From contig NZ_JAJUFV010000009.1 of assembly GCF_029263575.1 (NCBI RefSeq), forward strand, positions 1-40,056: a stretch of 40,056 nt of DNA, given 5' to 3'. The position numbers were made by a program, and so were the translations under genes. The stretch's first letter is position 1. Every line of letters starts with the position of its first letter. The DNA is from Microbacterium sp. (lineage in GTDB: Bacteria > Actinomycetota > Actinomycetes > Actinomycetales > Microbacteriaceae). Below the pieces are notes generated by a model. The model searched no databases. It worked only from the letters and a program-made list of their open reading frames with translations, and was not told the DNA's origin. Below, piece after piece: positions 9,434 through 18,962 of this stretch.

Positions 9434-10659
9434 GCGCAGTTCCCAGCCTGGCCGAGTTCGAAGAAGCCGCGAAGGGGCTGGCGAGCGTCATCGCACACAC
9501 CCCGACGATGCCCTCACGCGTGCTCTCCGATGCTCTTGGCTCACCCGTCGTGCTGAAGATGGAGAATCTGCAGCGCACGGGATCCTTCAAGATCCGCGGT
9601 GCCACCTACCGCCTCTCGCAGCTCACCGCAGAAGAGCGCGCACGCGGAGTGGTCGCAGCATCCGCCGGAAACCATGCCCAGGGCGTCGCGCTCGCGGCGC
9701 AGGCCTTCGGCATTCCCGCGACGATCTTCATGCCGCTGGGCGTTCCGGTTCCCAAGCTCCTCGCGACCCGCGGATACGGCGCCGAAGTCGTCCTCGAGGG
9801 CGAGACCGTCGCGACGTCCCTGCAGCTGGCTGACGAGTTCGCCGAGCGCACCGGTGCCGTGATGATCCACCCCTTCGATCACCGGGATGTCGTGATCGGG
9901 CAGGGGACGCTTGGCCTGGAGCTGATCGAGGATGCACCGGATGTCGACACGATCCTCGTCGGAATCGGCGGCGGCGGTCTCATCGCCGGTGTGGCGGCGG
10001 CGGCCAAGGCGAAGGCCGCGAAAGCCGGACGCACCGTGCGCGTGATCGGCGTGCAGGCGGAGAACGCGGCGGCGATGGAGCCTTCCCTCACGGCCGGGCA
10101 TCCGGTCGAGATCCAGACCCAGCCCACGATCGCCGACGGCATCCTGGTGGCCAAGCCCGGAGATGTTCCGTTCGACATCATCCACGGGCTCGTTGACGAA
10201 GTCGTCACCGTCACAGACGACGATATCGCGCGGGCGATCGTGGTATTGCTCGAGCACTCGAAGGTCGTCGTCGAACCCGCCGGTGCCGTCGGTGTCGCCG
10301 CGATCCTCGCCGGAAAGGTCTCTGGAACAGGCAAGACCCTCTCGGTGCTTTCCGGAGGCAACATCGATCCGTTGCTGCTGCAGCGCGTGGTCTCGCATGG
10401 GCTCGCGGCATCCGGTCGCTATCTCTCGGTGCGCATCCCGCTGCCCGACCGCCCCGGACAGCTCGCCCGCGTGTCAGAGCTTCTCTCGCAGGTTGGAGCG
10501 AATGTCGTCGAGGTGCTGCACACCCGTCACGGTCAGGGGCTGCAGATCAGCGAAGTGATCTTGCAGCTGAGCATCGAGACGCGCGGCACCGAGCACACCG
10601 AGCTGACGATCGATACGCTCCGCCGTGCCGGCTTCAACCCGAGCGTCGTCCCCGACTGA
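9430..10659 (+). CDS. ilvA: Threonine ammonia-lyase
   Basis: LKMENLQRTGSFKIRGATYRL PLP-lysine motif, GIGGGGLIAG, C-terminal ACT-like domain; ATG overlaps upstream stop. Confidence 0.93.
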   Translation: MSAVPSLAEFEEAAKGLASVIAHTPTMPSRVLSDALGSPVVLKMENLQRTGSFKIRGATYRLSQLTAEERARGVVAASAGNHAQGVALAAQAFGIPATIFMPLGVPVPKLLATRGYGAEVVLEGETVATSLQLADEFAERTGAVMIHPFDHRDVVIGQGTLGLELIEDAPDVDTILVGIGGGGLIAGVAAAAKAKAAKAGRTVRVIGVQAENAAAMEPSLTAGHPVEIQTQPTIADGILVAKPGDVPFDIIHGLVDEVVTVTDDDIARAIVVLLEHSKVVVEPAGAVGVAAILAGKVSGTGKTLSVLSGGNIDPLLLQRVVSHGLAASGRYLSVRIPLPDRPGQLARVSELLSQVGANVVEVLHTRHGQGLQISEVILQLSIETRGTEHTELTIDTLRRAGFNPSVVPD

Positions 10660-10671
10660 TGCGGGCGAGGC

Positions 10672-11160
10672 TCAGCCGGCGTAGGTGTCGACCTTGGTGA
10701 TCTCGACTGAGATCGCCTTGCCGTTCGGGGCCTCGTACGTGGTCTTCTCGCCGACCTTCAAGCCGAGAATCGCCTGCCCGAGGGGGCTGGCCTCGCTGTA
10801 GACGTCGAGATCCGTGTCGCCTGCGATCTCGCGGCTGCCCAGCAGGAAGACTTCTTCGCCCCCGGCGACCAGAGCCGTGACGACGGTTCCGGGCTCGACG
10901 ATGCCGCGGCTCGCCGGTGCCTCGCCGACCTTCGCGGTCTTCAGGAGCTGCTCGAGGGTGCGGATGCGCGCCTCTTGTTTGCCCTGCTCGTCCTTGGCCG
11001 CGTGGTAGCCGCCGTTCTCCTTGAGGTCGCCCTCTTCGCGAGCCGCTTCGATGCGTTTGGCGATCTCGTCGCGACCGATTGTGGAGAGGTGCTCGAGCTC
11101 GGCGACGAGCCGATCGTAGGCGTCCTGCGTGAGGAAAGGTACCTGAGCGTCTGTGGACAC
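10672..11160 (-). CDS. greA: Transcription elongation factor GreA
   Basis: GTG start (VSTDAQVPFLTQDAYDRLVAELEHL...EGDLKENGGYHAAKDEQGKQEARI...). Confidence 0.95.
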   Translation of the reverse strand: MSTDAQVPFLTQDAYDRLVAELEHLSTIGRDEIAKRIEAAREEGDLKENGGYHAAKDEQGKQEARIRTLEQLLKTAKVGEAPASRGIVEPGTVVTALVAGGEEVFLLGSREIAGDTDLDVYSEASPLGQAILGLKVGEKTTYEAPNGKAISVEITKVDTYAG

Positions 11161-11208
11161 AGCGTGCTCCTTCGTCGAACGCCCTTCAGGGCGATGGGGA
11201 TATGCCAA

Positions 11209-11236
11209 GACGCCCCGGCAACCTGGCCGGGGCGTC
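11209..11236. terminator. Hairpin between DUF4307 gene and greA (terminator or greA leader attenuator)
   Basis: GACGCCCCGG-caacctgg-CCGGGGCGTC, perfect 10-bp stem in the intergenic gap. Confidence 0.55.
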
Positions 11237-11253
11237 GCTTGTCTCGGATGATT

Positions 11254-11640
11254 CTATGCGACCCAGCAGGTGTTCACCAAACCTGTCGTGGCGGCGGAGA
11301 CCGTGGGAACAGTGGCACTCAGACGCTGCAGATGGGTGCCGTCGGGCTCAACCTCGACGATCTTCCACCCGACCACGCCGAACTCCTCATCCAGCGCCTC
11401 GATCGCGCAGACGACGGCGCTATCGGCGCGGCCGCTGACCTGGAAGTTCACCGTGACGCTGTGCTCGTCGACCACTTCGTAGCCCAGATCGTCGGCGTTG
11501 ACAGCGCCCATCGACTGCGAGATGGTGAACCAGCCGGCGATGACGATCACGATGATCGCGAGTGTGCCGACGATGATCCACGTGCTTCGTTTCGTGCGGG
11601 TGCGACCATATCGCTCGTCGAGCTGTGCTGCTGTCGTCAC
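11254..11640 (-). CDS. DUF4307 domain-containing protein
   Basis: TM protein MTTAAQLDERYGRTRTKRSTWIIVGTLAII..., located next to greA as commonly seen in actinobacteria. Confidence 0.82.
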   Translation of the reverse strand: MTTAAQLDERYGRTRTKRSTWIIVGTLAIIVIVIAGWFTISQSMGAVNADDLGYEVVDEHSVTVNFQVSGRADSAVVCAIEALDEEFGVVGWKIVEVEPDGTHLQRLSATVPTVSAATTGLVNTCWVA

Positions 11641-11708
11641 GGGGGAGTGCTTTCGGTCGTTAGGCTGGTATCTCCAGGTTATGCGACCTGCGCAGGAAAG
11701 GCAGACTC

Positions 11709-12071
11709 ATGCTCGTGCTGTTCGGAACAGAAACCCCGATTCCGACGCCGTCGATGACCGTCGACCCAGACTCCGTCACCCCCGGGCCCCTCGGTTTCGC
11801 GGCGATCGTCCTGATCGTCGCCGTGGTCGTGCTGCTGATCTGGGACATGAATCGGCGGATTCGACGTGTGCGTTACCGCGAAGAGGTGCGTGAAGAGCTC
11901 GACGCTGAAGAAGCCGCGCTCAAGAGCGAGGAGACGACGGATGCCGCGGCATCGGCTGACGCAGCGGTGGACGCGGGTTCCACCGCAGACGGCGCGGCCG
12001 ACGACGACGGCGCCGAAAGCGATGCGGGCGCGGATGGCGATGCCGGGCAGAACCCGCCCGCCAGCCGCTGA
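11709..12071 (+). CDS. Hypothetical small single-TM protein with acidic Ala/Asp-rich tail
   Basis: Open frame with TM segment LGFAAIVLIVAVVVLLIWDMN and low-complexity tail. Confidence 0.7.
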   Translation: MLVLFGTETPIPTPSMTVDPDSVTPGPLGFAAIVLIVAVVVLLIWDMNRRIRRVRYREEVREELDAEEAALKSEETTDAAASADAAVDAGSTADGAADDDGAESDAGADGDAGQNPPASR

Positions 12072-12097
12072 TCCCACGGAGTGTCACGCGCCCGGCG

Positions 12098-12865
12098 TTA
12101 GTGCATCGTCATTCCGCCGGTGACGTTGAGGCCTTGACCGGTCATGTAGCCCGCCAGATCGCTGGCGAGGAACAGAGCGACCCCGGCGACGTCTTCGACT
12201 GTTCCCGTGCGCCCCAGCGGCACCTGTGAGCGGTCTTCTTCTGCCACCTGCTCGGCGGTCATGCCGCGAATCGCGCCGCCCTCGATGCGTTCGCGATGCT
12301 TCATGGGCGTCTCGATGATGCCGGGGCAGATCGCGTTCACGGTGATGCCGTTCGCCGCCAGCTCGACCGCCATCGTCTTGGTCACCCCGAGCACGGCGTG
12401 CTTCGAGGCGACGTATGCTGTCATGCCGCGGTATCCGTTCTTTCCTGCCTGCGATGAGACGAAGATGACGCGGCCACGGCGCCCGGCGTCCACGAGACGG
12501 CGTGCCACCTCGCGGGCGACGATAAACGAACCCTTCGCGTTGACGTCGAGATTGCGATCCCACTCGTCGCCGGTGGTCGCTACCGCGTGAGCCATGGTCG
12601 AGGTTCCTGCCGCGGTCACGACGGTGTCGACGATTCCGACGGTGTCGGCGATGGCATCCAACACGCGCTCCACCGTCTTCTCGTCGCTGACGTCGAGGCC
12701 GACCGTCCACGCGTTCTTGCCCGTCGACTGCAGGGGCGTGTCAAAGCTCACATCGGCGCTCACGACCATCGCACCTTCGGCGAGGAAAGCGCGGACGATG
12801 CCGGCGCCGATACCGCTGGCACCGCCCGTGACGAAGACGACCGTGCCACGGAGCTCGTCGAACAT
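12098..12865 (-). CDS. SDR family NAD(P)-dependent oxidoreductase
   Basis: VFVTGGASGIGAGIVRAF, NAG-like AAG, YVASKHAV catalytic YxxxK; ATG overlaps luxS stop. Confidence 0.9.
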   Translation of the reverse strand: MFDELRGTVVFVTGGASGIGAGIVRAFLAEGAMVVSADVSFDTPLQSTGKNAWTVGLDVSDEKTVERVLDAIADTVGIVDTVVTAAGTSTMAHAVATTGDEWDRNLDVNAKGSFIVAREVARRLVDAGRRGRVIFVSSQAGKNGYRGMTAYVASKHAVLGVTKTMAVELAANGITVNAICPGIIETPMKHRERIEGGAIRGMTAEQVAEEDRSQVPLGRTGTVEDVAGVALFLASDLAGYMTGQGLNVTGGMTMH

Positions 12866-13338
12866 CACACGCCTACGCGCGTGAACGCATCGAGGCTGAT
12901 GCCCTGTGCCAGGATGTGCTTCGACCACTCGCGTGCGCTGTGCAAGCTGTGGTCGCGGTAGTTGCCGCAACTGACGGCGTCGACGCCGGGCACATCGTCC
13001 CACGTGACATCCTCGGCGATCGCGGCCAGGCTGGCGCGAACGCCCGCGACGACATCTGCGACGCCCGGCTCACCCCAGGTGATCAGGTGGAAGCCGGTTC
13101 GGCAACCGAAGGGAGAGATATCGATGACGCCGTCGAGATGATCGCGCAGCAGGCTCGCCAGCAGATGTTCGATCGTGTGCAGGCCCGCCGTCGGGATCTC
13201 GCCCTCGTTGGGCTGCACGAAACGCACGTCGAAGTTCGAGATCGCATCGCCGCGCGGGCCGCGCTCGACCGCGATCAGACGAACATAAGGGGCGCGGACA
13301 GCGGTGTGATCCAGCGTGAAGCTCTCGACATCAGCCAT
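12865..13338 (-). CDS. luxS: S-ribosylhomocysteine lyase LuxS
   Basis: [12 protein letters not shown] metal motif, [15 protein letters not shown] catalytic Cys region. Confidence 0.95.
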   Translation of the reverse strand: MADVESFTLDHTAVRAPYVRLIAVERGPRGDAISNFDVRFVQPNEGEIPTAGLHTIEHLLASLLRDHLDGVIDISPFGCRTGFHLITWGEPGVADVVAGVRASLAAIAEDVTWDDVPGVDAVSCGNYRDHSLHSAREWSKHILAQGISLDAFTRVGV

Positions 13339-13383
13339 GGGAATCTCCGTTCGTCAGGGTCGGCCTCAGTATCAGTATCCGTG

Positions 13384-14118
13384 TCAGCCGCTCAGGCCCA
13401 GCGACGGCGTGAACGGCGCCAGCGAGATGAGCAGGCACGCGGTCCAGTGACACAGGAACGCCAGCACCGTGCAGAGGTGGAAGATCTCGTGGAAGCCGAA
13501 GTGACCGGGCCACGGGTTCGGCTTCTTCAACGCGTAGATGACAGCGCCGCCGGTGTAGAGCACGCCGCCCACGCACACGAGCACCATCATCGCGACATTC
13601 GCATTCACCAGGTCGACCATGTACATCACGGCGGCCCAGCCGAGCAGGAGGTAGAGGGCGACATAGAGCCAGCGCGGCGCATTGATCCAGAACACTCGGA
13701 AGAGGATCCCCAGTAGCGCACCGCTCCACACCAGGATCAGCAGGAGCGTGCCCTTGTCAGGAGGCAGGGCGCCTACGGCCAGTGGCGTGTACGTGCCGGC
13801 GATCAGCAGCAGGATGTTCGCATGATCGATGCGTTTGAGTACGAGCTTGGTCTTCGGGCCCCAGTCGATGCGGTGATACAGCGCGGAGTTGCCGAAGAGC
13901 AGCAGAGAGCTGGCCATGAATACCGCGGCCGCCCACTTCGCCGGAGCGCCCTCCGCGAGTACGATCAGCACGATTCCGGCCGCGATCGCCACGGGGAACG
14001 TCCCCGCATGCAGCCACCCGCGCCATGACGGTTTTATCTCGGCAGCACCATCGTCCCTCGCGGCCTTCAGCAGCGGAAGCTTCGGTACGGGTGTGGCGTT
14101 TGTCTCGGGTGTGCTCAC
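13384..14118 (-). CDS. Hemolysin III / PAQR family membrane protein (TrhA-like)
   Basis: GNSALYHRIDWGP...RIDHANILLLIAGTYTPLAV and GFHEIFHLCTVLAFLCHW histidine motifs. Confidence 0.92.
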   Translation of the reverse strand: MSTPETNATPVPKLPLLKAARDDGAAEIKPSWRGWLHAGTFPVAIAAGIVLIVLAEGAPAKWAAAVFMASSLLLFGNSALYHRIDWGPKTKLVLKRIDHANILLLIAGTYTPLAVGALPPDKGTLLLILVWSGALLGILFRVFWINAPRWLYVALYLLLGWAAVMYMVDLVNANVAMMVLVCVGGVLYTGGAVIYALKKPNPWPGHFGFHEIFHLCTVLAFLCHWTACLLISLAPFTPSLGLSG

Positions 14119-14219
14119 CCGTTCACTCTATGCGGCCACCTATGCCGCCGGACGTACACATTGCGGATGCACAGGTGCAGCACACCGGGAAATCGTCTGC
14201 TGCGCGGTAGCGTAGGCAC

Positions 14220-15002
14220 GTGGATACGCGTGCGGGTGAAGGTCGCGGGCTGCTGTACCGGTTGTACGGCAACCGTCTTCGGCGACAGCTCGACGTGGCA
14301 TCCGTGCCGCACCACGTCGCGATGATGATCGACGGAAACCGGCGGTGGGCTCGTCAGCTCGGGCTGGAATCGCCCGCTGACGGACACCGCGCCGGTGCCG
14401 CGAAGATGCGGGAGTTCCTCGGCTGGTGCGACGACATCGGCGTCGAGGTCGTCTCGCTGTATCTGCTCTCGAGCGACAACCTGCGAAAACGCGATTCGAA
14501 AGAGATCGCCGACCTGATCGAGATCATCGCCGAGCTCGCCGAAGCCCTGTCGATGCAACCCGACTGGCGCGTCAAGCACGTCGGGCGCTCCGACATCCTT
14601 CCCGTCGAGCTCGCCCGGGTGCTGAGTGATTCCGAAGAGCGCACGAAACAGAACGCGGGCCTGCACGTGAACCTCGCCGTCGGCTATGGCGGACGCCACG
14701 AGATCGTCGACGCCGTGCGCTCGATCATCGCCGAGCACGACGCCTCGGGCGGCACGATGGAAGACCTCGCCGCGCACCTCACCCCCGAGATGATCGGCGA
14801 GCACCTGTACACGGGCGGCCAGCCCGACCCCGACCTCGTGATTCGCACGAGCGGCGAGCAGCGCCTCAGCGACTTTCTGCTCTGGCAGAGCGCGCACAGC
14901 GAGTTCTACTTCGTCGAGGCTCTGGGGCCCGATCTGCGTGAGGTCGACTTCCTGCGTGCGATCCGCGACTTCGCCGACCGAGACCGCCGCTTCGGCCGCT
15001 GA
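14220..15002 (+). CDS. uppS: Isoprenyl (cis-prenyl) transferase, UPP synthase family
   Basis: HVAMMIDGNRRWARQLG, SLYLLSSDNLRK, DPDLVIRTSGEQRLSDFLLWQSAHSEFYF. Confidence 0.93.
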   Translation: MDTRAGEGRGLLYRLYGNRLRRQLDVASVPHHVAMMIDGNRRWARQLGLESPADGHRAGAAKMREFLGWCDDIGVEVVSLYLLSSDNLRKRDSKEIADLIEIIAELAEALSMQPDWRVKHVGRSDILPVELARVLSDSEERTKQNAGLHVNLAVGYGGRHEIVDAVRSIIAEHDASGGTMEDLAAHLTPEMIGEHLYTGGQPDPDLVIRTSGEQRLSDFLLWQSAHSEFYFVEALGPDLREVDFLRAIRDFADRDRRFGR

Positions 15003-15043
15003 GTCACGCCGATCTCGCGAGCTGGTCGGCCCGAGACCGGCCG

Positions 15044-15060
15044 CTGAGCCTGTCGAAGCG
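15044..15060. repeat. Dispersed CTGAGCCTGTCGAAGCG motif
   Basis: Exact 17-mer; also at 28850-28866 and with one change at 28882-28898. Confidence 0.7.
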
Positions 15061-15109
15061 CCCGCCACCTCACCATGCATCTCATGCGGATGCATGGGAG
15101 AATCGTAGG

Positions 15110-16216
15110 GTGACCACTTTCGACGACTATCTTGAAACGTTCGAAGGCGACCCCGGTTATCTGAACTGGGCGGCGTTCGGGCCGATCTCGCCGAGCATCC
15201 GTGCTGAGGTTTTCGCGGATGCCGACCTGCTGGGCAGCGGGCGTCCGTCATCTCTCACGCTCGTCGACGAGCGTTTCTCGGAAGCACGCGAGATCGCGGC
15301 CGAGATGCTCGGTGCGTCGGGTGACGAGGTCACGATGCAGCCGTCGGCGACGTACGGGCTCATGCACGCCTTCTACGGACTCACCGGAGCGGTGATCGCA
15401 TCGACGGCGGAGTTCCCGAGCATCAGTATGACGTTGGAGCGCGCCTCGCAGGCGTCGTCGGGTGAGCTGTCGCCGCGGTGGATCACGCCCGAGCACACCT
15501 TCGTGACGCCGGATGCCGTCGCCGACGCCCTCGACGACGACGTGGCGGCGCTCGCCGTGAGCCATGTCGATTTCCGTACCGGTTACCGGGCGGATCTGGC
15601 CGCGCTGCGTGAGGTCATCGGACCCGATCGACTGCTGATCGTCGACGCCGTGCAGTCGTTCGGCGTGGTCGACACGGATTTCTCGGCCGCCGACGTCGTG
15701 GCCGGGCACGGGTACAAGTGGTTGCGCGCCGCACGCGGCACAGGCTTCACCTCGTTCTCAGCGCGGGCCCGCGAGCGTATCGCGCCGGTACTGTCCGGGT
15801 TCGCCGGCGTCGACGGCGGACTCCCGGTCGACGAACTGCCGGCGCCAACGGCATCCGCTCGTGCTTACTCAGTCAACCACCCCGATCAACTTGCCGTCGC
15901 CCGCCTCGCGGTGGGCCTGCGCGACGTGCGCGATGCCGGTGTCGCGGCCATCGAAGGGGCCATCGCGGAGCACGTCGACCGCATATTCGAGATCGCCGAT
16001 CGCCACGGTATCCCGACCGTGACGCCGCGCGAGCGCAGTGAACGCGCGGGCATTGTGGCCCTGGCGCCCGACGAGCCCGCCGTGCTCTCCGCCGCGCTCA
16101 CGAACGCGGGCGTCGTCGCGACCACACGCGGGGCGACCGTCCGCGTGGCCGCGCATGCGGGAACCAGTGTCGAGACCCTGCAGATGCTCGACGACGCCAT
16201 CGGCACACTGGGCTGA
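15110..16216 (+). CDS. Aminotransferase class V-fold PLP-dependent enzyme
   Basis: LNWAAFGPISPSIR..., DAVQSFGVVDTDFSAADVVAGHGYKWLRAARGTGF (PLP Lys). Confidence 0.87.
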   Translation: MTTFDDYLETFEGDPGYLNWAAFGPISPSIRAEVFADADLLGSGRPSSLTLVDERFSEAREIAAEMLGASGDEVTMQPSATYGLMHAFYGLTGAVIASTAEFPSISMTLERASQASSGELSPRWITPEHTFVTPDAVADALDDDVAALAVSHVDFRTGYRADLAALREVIGPDRLLIVDAVQSFGVVDTDFSAADVVAGHGYKWLRAARGTGFTSFSARARERIAPVLSGFAGVDGGLPVDELPAPTASARAYSVNHPDQLAVARLAVGLRDVRDAGVAAIEGAIAEHVDRIFEIADRHGIPTVTPRERSERAGIVALAPDEPAVLSAALTNAGVVATTRGATVRVAAHAGTSVETLQMLDDAIGTLG

Positions 16217-16246
16217 TCGCGTTAATCGGCTGATCGCGTTAATCGG
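16213..16246. repeat. 17-bp direct tandem repeat (ctgatcgcgttaatcgg x2)
   Basis: Two adjacent exact copies; the first includes the stop codon of the upstream gene. Confidence 0.85.
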
Positions 16247-16312
16247 AAGTTCATCCGCGCGTCGGGCGTGTCTTCGCTTGATGACGCATCCGAAGTCGTA
16301 CGTTCAAGTCAT

Positions 16313-16397
16313 CGGGCACCGTGCCCGGTCGAGTCGGCCTTCTGGATCGCGACTCGTGGCCCTGGTCGACTCGAGGCATAGCCGGGAAGCATCCCGG
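16313..16397 (+). promoter_or_regulatory. Structured 5' leader candidate of the phoH-family gene
   Basis: CGGGCAC-c-GTGCCCG; 16330-16336 CGAGTCG pairs with either 16350-16356 or 16367-16373 (both CGACTCG); CCGGGA-agca-TCCCGG immediately before the SD. Confidence 0.45.
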
Positions 16398-16411
16398 GTC
16401 GGGAGTGGGTC

Positions 16412-17773
16412 GTGACCACACGTACAGCACAGCAGTCCACCCGTCAGGTCTCGCGCAAGGCATCCGCTGGGAAGCCGGAGCAGGATCTTCGCACCTACGT
16501 GCTTGACACCTCGGTGCTGCTGAGTGATCCCCAGGCATTCTTTCGCTTCGCTGAGCACTCGATCGTCCTTCCGGTCGTGGTGATCACAGAGCTCGAGGGC
16601 AAACGCCACGATCCAGAGATCGGATACTTCGCACGGCAGGCGCTGCGCCACCTCGACGAGTTGCGCGTCGAGCACGGCCGCCTCGACTTCCCGGTGCCGA
16701 TCGGTGAGGGCGGCACGCTGCGTGTCGAATTGAACAACACGGATGCCTCGGCGCTGCCCAGCGGCATCCGCCTCGGCGACAACGACAGCCGCATTCTCGC
16801 CGTCGCCATGAATCTCGCGCAGGACGGACAAGACGTCACGATCGTCTCGAAAGACCTCCCCATGCGCGTCAAGGCCGCATCCCTCGGTCTGCTCGCCGAG
16901 GAATACCTTGCAGAGCAGGCCGTCGACTCGGGCTGGACGGGCATCGCCACGCTCAACCTGTCGGGCGACGACATCAGCGACCTGTACGAGAGCGAGGTCG
17001 GACTCAGCGAAGAGGCTCGCGGCCTGCCCGTCAACACCGGACTGATCATCCACTCCGAACGCGGGTCGGCGCTCGCGCGCATCTCCGGCGACGGCGAGTA
17101 CAAGCTCGTCCGCGGCGATCGTGACCTGTTCGGTATGCACGGGCGCTCGGCAGAGCAGCGCATCGCGATCGATCTGCTCACCGACCCGGACGTCGGAATC
17201 GTCTCTCTCGGCGGCCGCGCCGGAACTGGAAAATCAGCGCTCGCGCTATGCGCCGGGCTCGAAGCCGTGCTCGAGAGGCAGCAGCAGAAGAAGATCATCG
17301 TCTTCCGCCCGCTGTTCGCCGTCGGCGGTCAGGAGCTCGGATACCTGCCCGGCGACCAGAACGAGAAGATGGGACCGTGGGGGCAGGCGGTCTTCGACAC
17401 GCTCGGTTCGGTCGTCTCGGGAAACGTCATGGACGAGGTCGTCGAACGCGGCATCCTCGAAGTGCTTCCGCTCACCCACATCCGGGGGCGCTCGCTGCAT
17501 GACGCGTTCGTGATCGTCGACGAGGCGCAGTCGTTGGAGCGCAACGTGCTGCTGACCGTGCTCAGCCGCATGGGCCAGAATTCGCGCGTCGTGCTCACCC
17601 ACGACGTCGGACAGCGCGACAACCTGCGCGTCGGCCGACACGACGGCATCGCCTCAGTCATCGAGACGCTCAAGGGGCACGACCTGTTCGCTCACGTGAC
17701 CCTGATGCGCTCGGAGCGCTCGGCCATCGCGGCCATGGTCACCGAACTGCTGGAGGGCGGCGAGCTCAGCTGA
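16412..17773 (+). CDS. PhoH family protein with N-terminal PIN domain
   Basis: [37 protein letters not shown] (PIN) and [15 protein letters not shown] Walker [11 protein letters not shown] Walker B. Confidence 0.94.
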   Translation: MTTRTAQQSTRQVSRKASAGKPEQDLRTYVLDTSVLLSDPQAFFRFAEHSIVLPVVVITELEGKRHDPEIGYFARQALRHLDELRVEHGRLDFPVPIGEGGTLRVELNNTDASALPSGIRLGDNDSRILAVAMNLAQDGQDVTIVSKDLPMRVKAASLGLLAEEYLAEQAVDSGWTGIATLNLSGDDISDLYESEVGLSEEARGLPVNTGLIIHSERGSALARISGDGEYKLVRGDRDLFGMHGRSAEQRIAIDLLTDPDVGIVSLGGRAGTGKSALALCAGLEAVLERQQQKKIIVFRPLFAVGGQELGYLPGDQNEKMGPWGQAVFDTLGSVVSGNVMDEVVERGILEVLPLTHIRGRSLHDAFVIVDEAQSLERNVLLTVLSRMGQNSRVVLTHDVGQRDNLRVGRHDGIASVIETLKGHDLFAHVTLMRSERSAIAAMVTELLEGGELS

Positions 17774-17802
17774 CGCTGGCTACTCTGGTCGCCTCGGAGG
17801 GC

Positions 17803-17887
17803 GTCCCGCTCTGCGGAGGGCGTCCCGCTCTGCTGACTGATTCGTTCAGAACGTCAGCGGATCGGGACCGGTTCAGCAGATCGGGAC
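17803..17887. repeat. 85-bp modular palindromic element, copy A
   Basis: Heads GTCCCGCTCTGC at 17803 and 17822; tails GCGGATCGGGAC at 17857 and GCAGATCGGGAC at 17876. Confidence 0.85.
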
Positions 17888-17890
17888 ACA

Positions 17891-18724
17891 TCAGGCGTAC
17901 TCTCGCACCCGCCGCAAAGCCGCAACGATCGCTTTCTGAACCGTCGTCCAGTCGTGCACGATCTGGGCGTAGTCGAAGCGCAGCGTCTCATACCCGAGGG
18001 CGGATGCCGCGGCATCCCGAACTCGATCTTTGTGGCGTTTCGTCTCCGAGGCGTGGTTCTCCTTGCCATCTGCCTCAAGGATGAGCCGGCCGCCGACGAC
18101 GAAGTCGACCTTGCCGACATCTCGGATGACAACCTGACACCGCAATGTGATGCCTAGAATGTGCAACCGCAGTCGAAGCAACGATTCAAGTCCGCTGTCG
18201 GCGTCGGCACGGGCGATGTCGATGAGCCAACGAACGGATGCCGGCAGAGCTGCCCTGATGCGGGAGCGAGCCGCTTTCGACAGAAGCCTGAGCTTCCACG
18301 CCGACTCGAAAGCGGCGAAGAACGCCTCATCGCCCGCGCACCGGCGGAAATGCAGCAAGGCAGTTTCGAGATCGACACGGCCGAGCGGCGGCCGCCCGCG
18401 GTAGAAATGAGACACGCAGACGCAGCCGTCGTGCGGATGCCTGTGGTTGTCGGCACCGAGCCAGACATGCGGTACCTCGGGCACGTCGAGTACCCAGATG
18501 TTGAGCATCCGGAGCACGCTCGCACAGGTCAGGGCGCCGCCGTGGGCGGTCGCCGCATGCACGTCGCTGTTGATCGGGGCGACGGCGAAGACCCCGTCGC
18601 GGATCCGAAGAATCTCACCGCGGCCGACCAGTCTCGACAAGGTCCGGCGGGCGAAGCCGAGATCCTGCAACTGCGTGCCACGTGCTATTCCGCCCAGGCG
18701 CTTGATGGTTTCCGTAGCCGACAT
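17891..18724 (-). CDS. AbiEi-antitoxin-like wHTH plus DUF559-like (Vsr/PD-(D/E)XK-type) domain protein
   Basis: IKRLGGIARGTQLQDLGFARRTLSRLVGRGEILRIRDGVFAV wHTH-like N-terminus; C-terminus KVDFVVGGRLILEADGKENHASETKRHKDRVRDAAASALGYETLRFDYAQIV. Confidence 0.85.
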   Translation of the reverse strand: MSATETIKRLGGIARGTQLQDLGFARRTLSRLVGRGEILRIRDGVFAVAPINSDVHAATAHGGALTCASVLRMLNIWVLDVPEVPHVWLGADNHRHPHDGCVCVSHFYRGRPPLGRVDLETALLHFRRCAGDEAFFAAFESAWKLRLLSKAARSRIRAALPASVRWLIDIARADADSGLESLLRLRLHILGITLRCQVVIRDVGKVDFVVGGRLILEADGKENHASETKRHKDRVRDAAASALGYETLRFDYAQIVHDWTTVQKAIVAALRRVREYA

Positions 18725-18841
18725 GCTTCACACCATGGCGGATGGCGAAGCATCCCTTCGTCGGTGGACGCAGGAATGGGGACAAGCGGGCGTTGCGAGC
18801 GGGCTGTGCAGAACGTGCGCGTCCGGATTTGCCGCACGTGC

Positions 18842-18926
18842 GCGTCCCGCTCTGCCGACTGTGTCCCGATCTGCCGAGGAATTCTCTCAGAACGTCAGCA
18901 GATCGGGACGTGCTCAGCAGATCGGG
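18842..18926. repeat. 85-bp modular palindromic element, copy B (plus an extra degenerate head at 18821-18832)
   Basis: Heads at 18842 (GTCCCGCTCTGC) and 18861 (GTCCCGATCTGC); tails GCAGATCGGGAC at 18896 and 18915. Confidence 0.88.
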
Positions 18927-18962
18927 ACGGATGCGGGGCGTCATGGCACATAGGATGATCGG

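Noticed and set aside
14115-15251. Long minus-strand ORF (378 aa) opposite uppS
   Set aside because: Antisense to a clearly coding uppS gene; composition (Arg/Gly/Val/Asp-rich, no motifs) is typical of GC-rich shadow ORFs.
16213-16246. 17-bp tandem duplication as a regulatory iteron
   Set aside because: Only two adjacent copies, one overlapping a stop codon; a simple slippage duplication is sufficient.
17891-18724. Complete type IV AbiE toxin-antitoxin system
   Set aside because: Only the AbiEi-like wHTH N-terminus is present, fused to a DUF559-like domain; no AbiEii nucleotidyltransferase gene adjacent.
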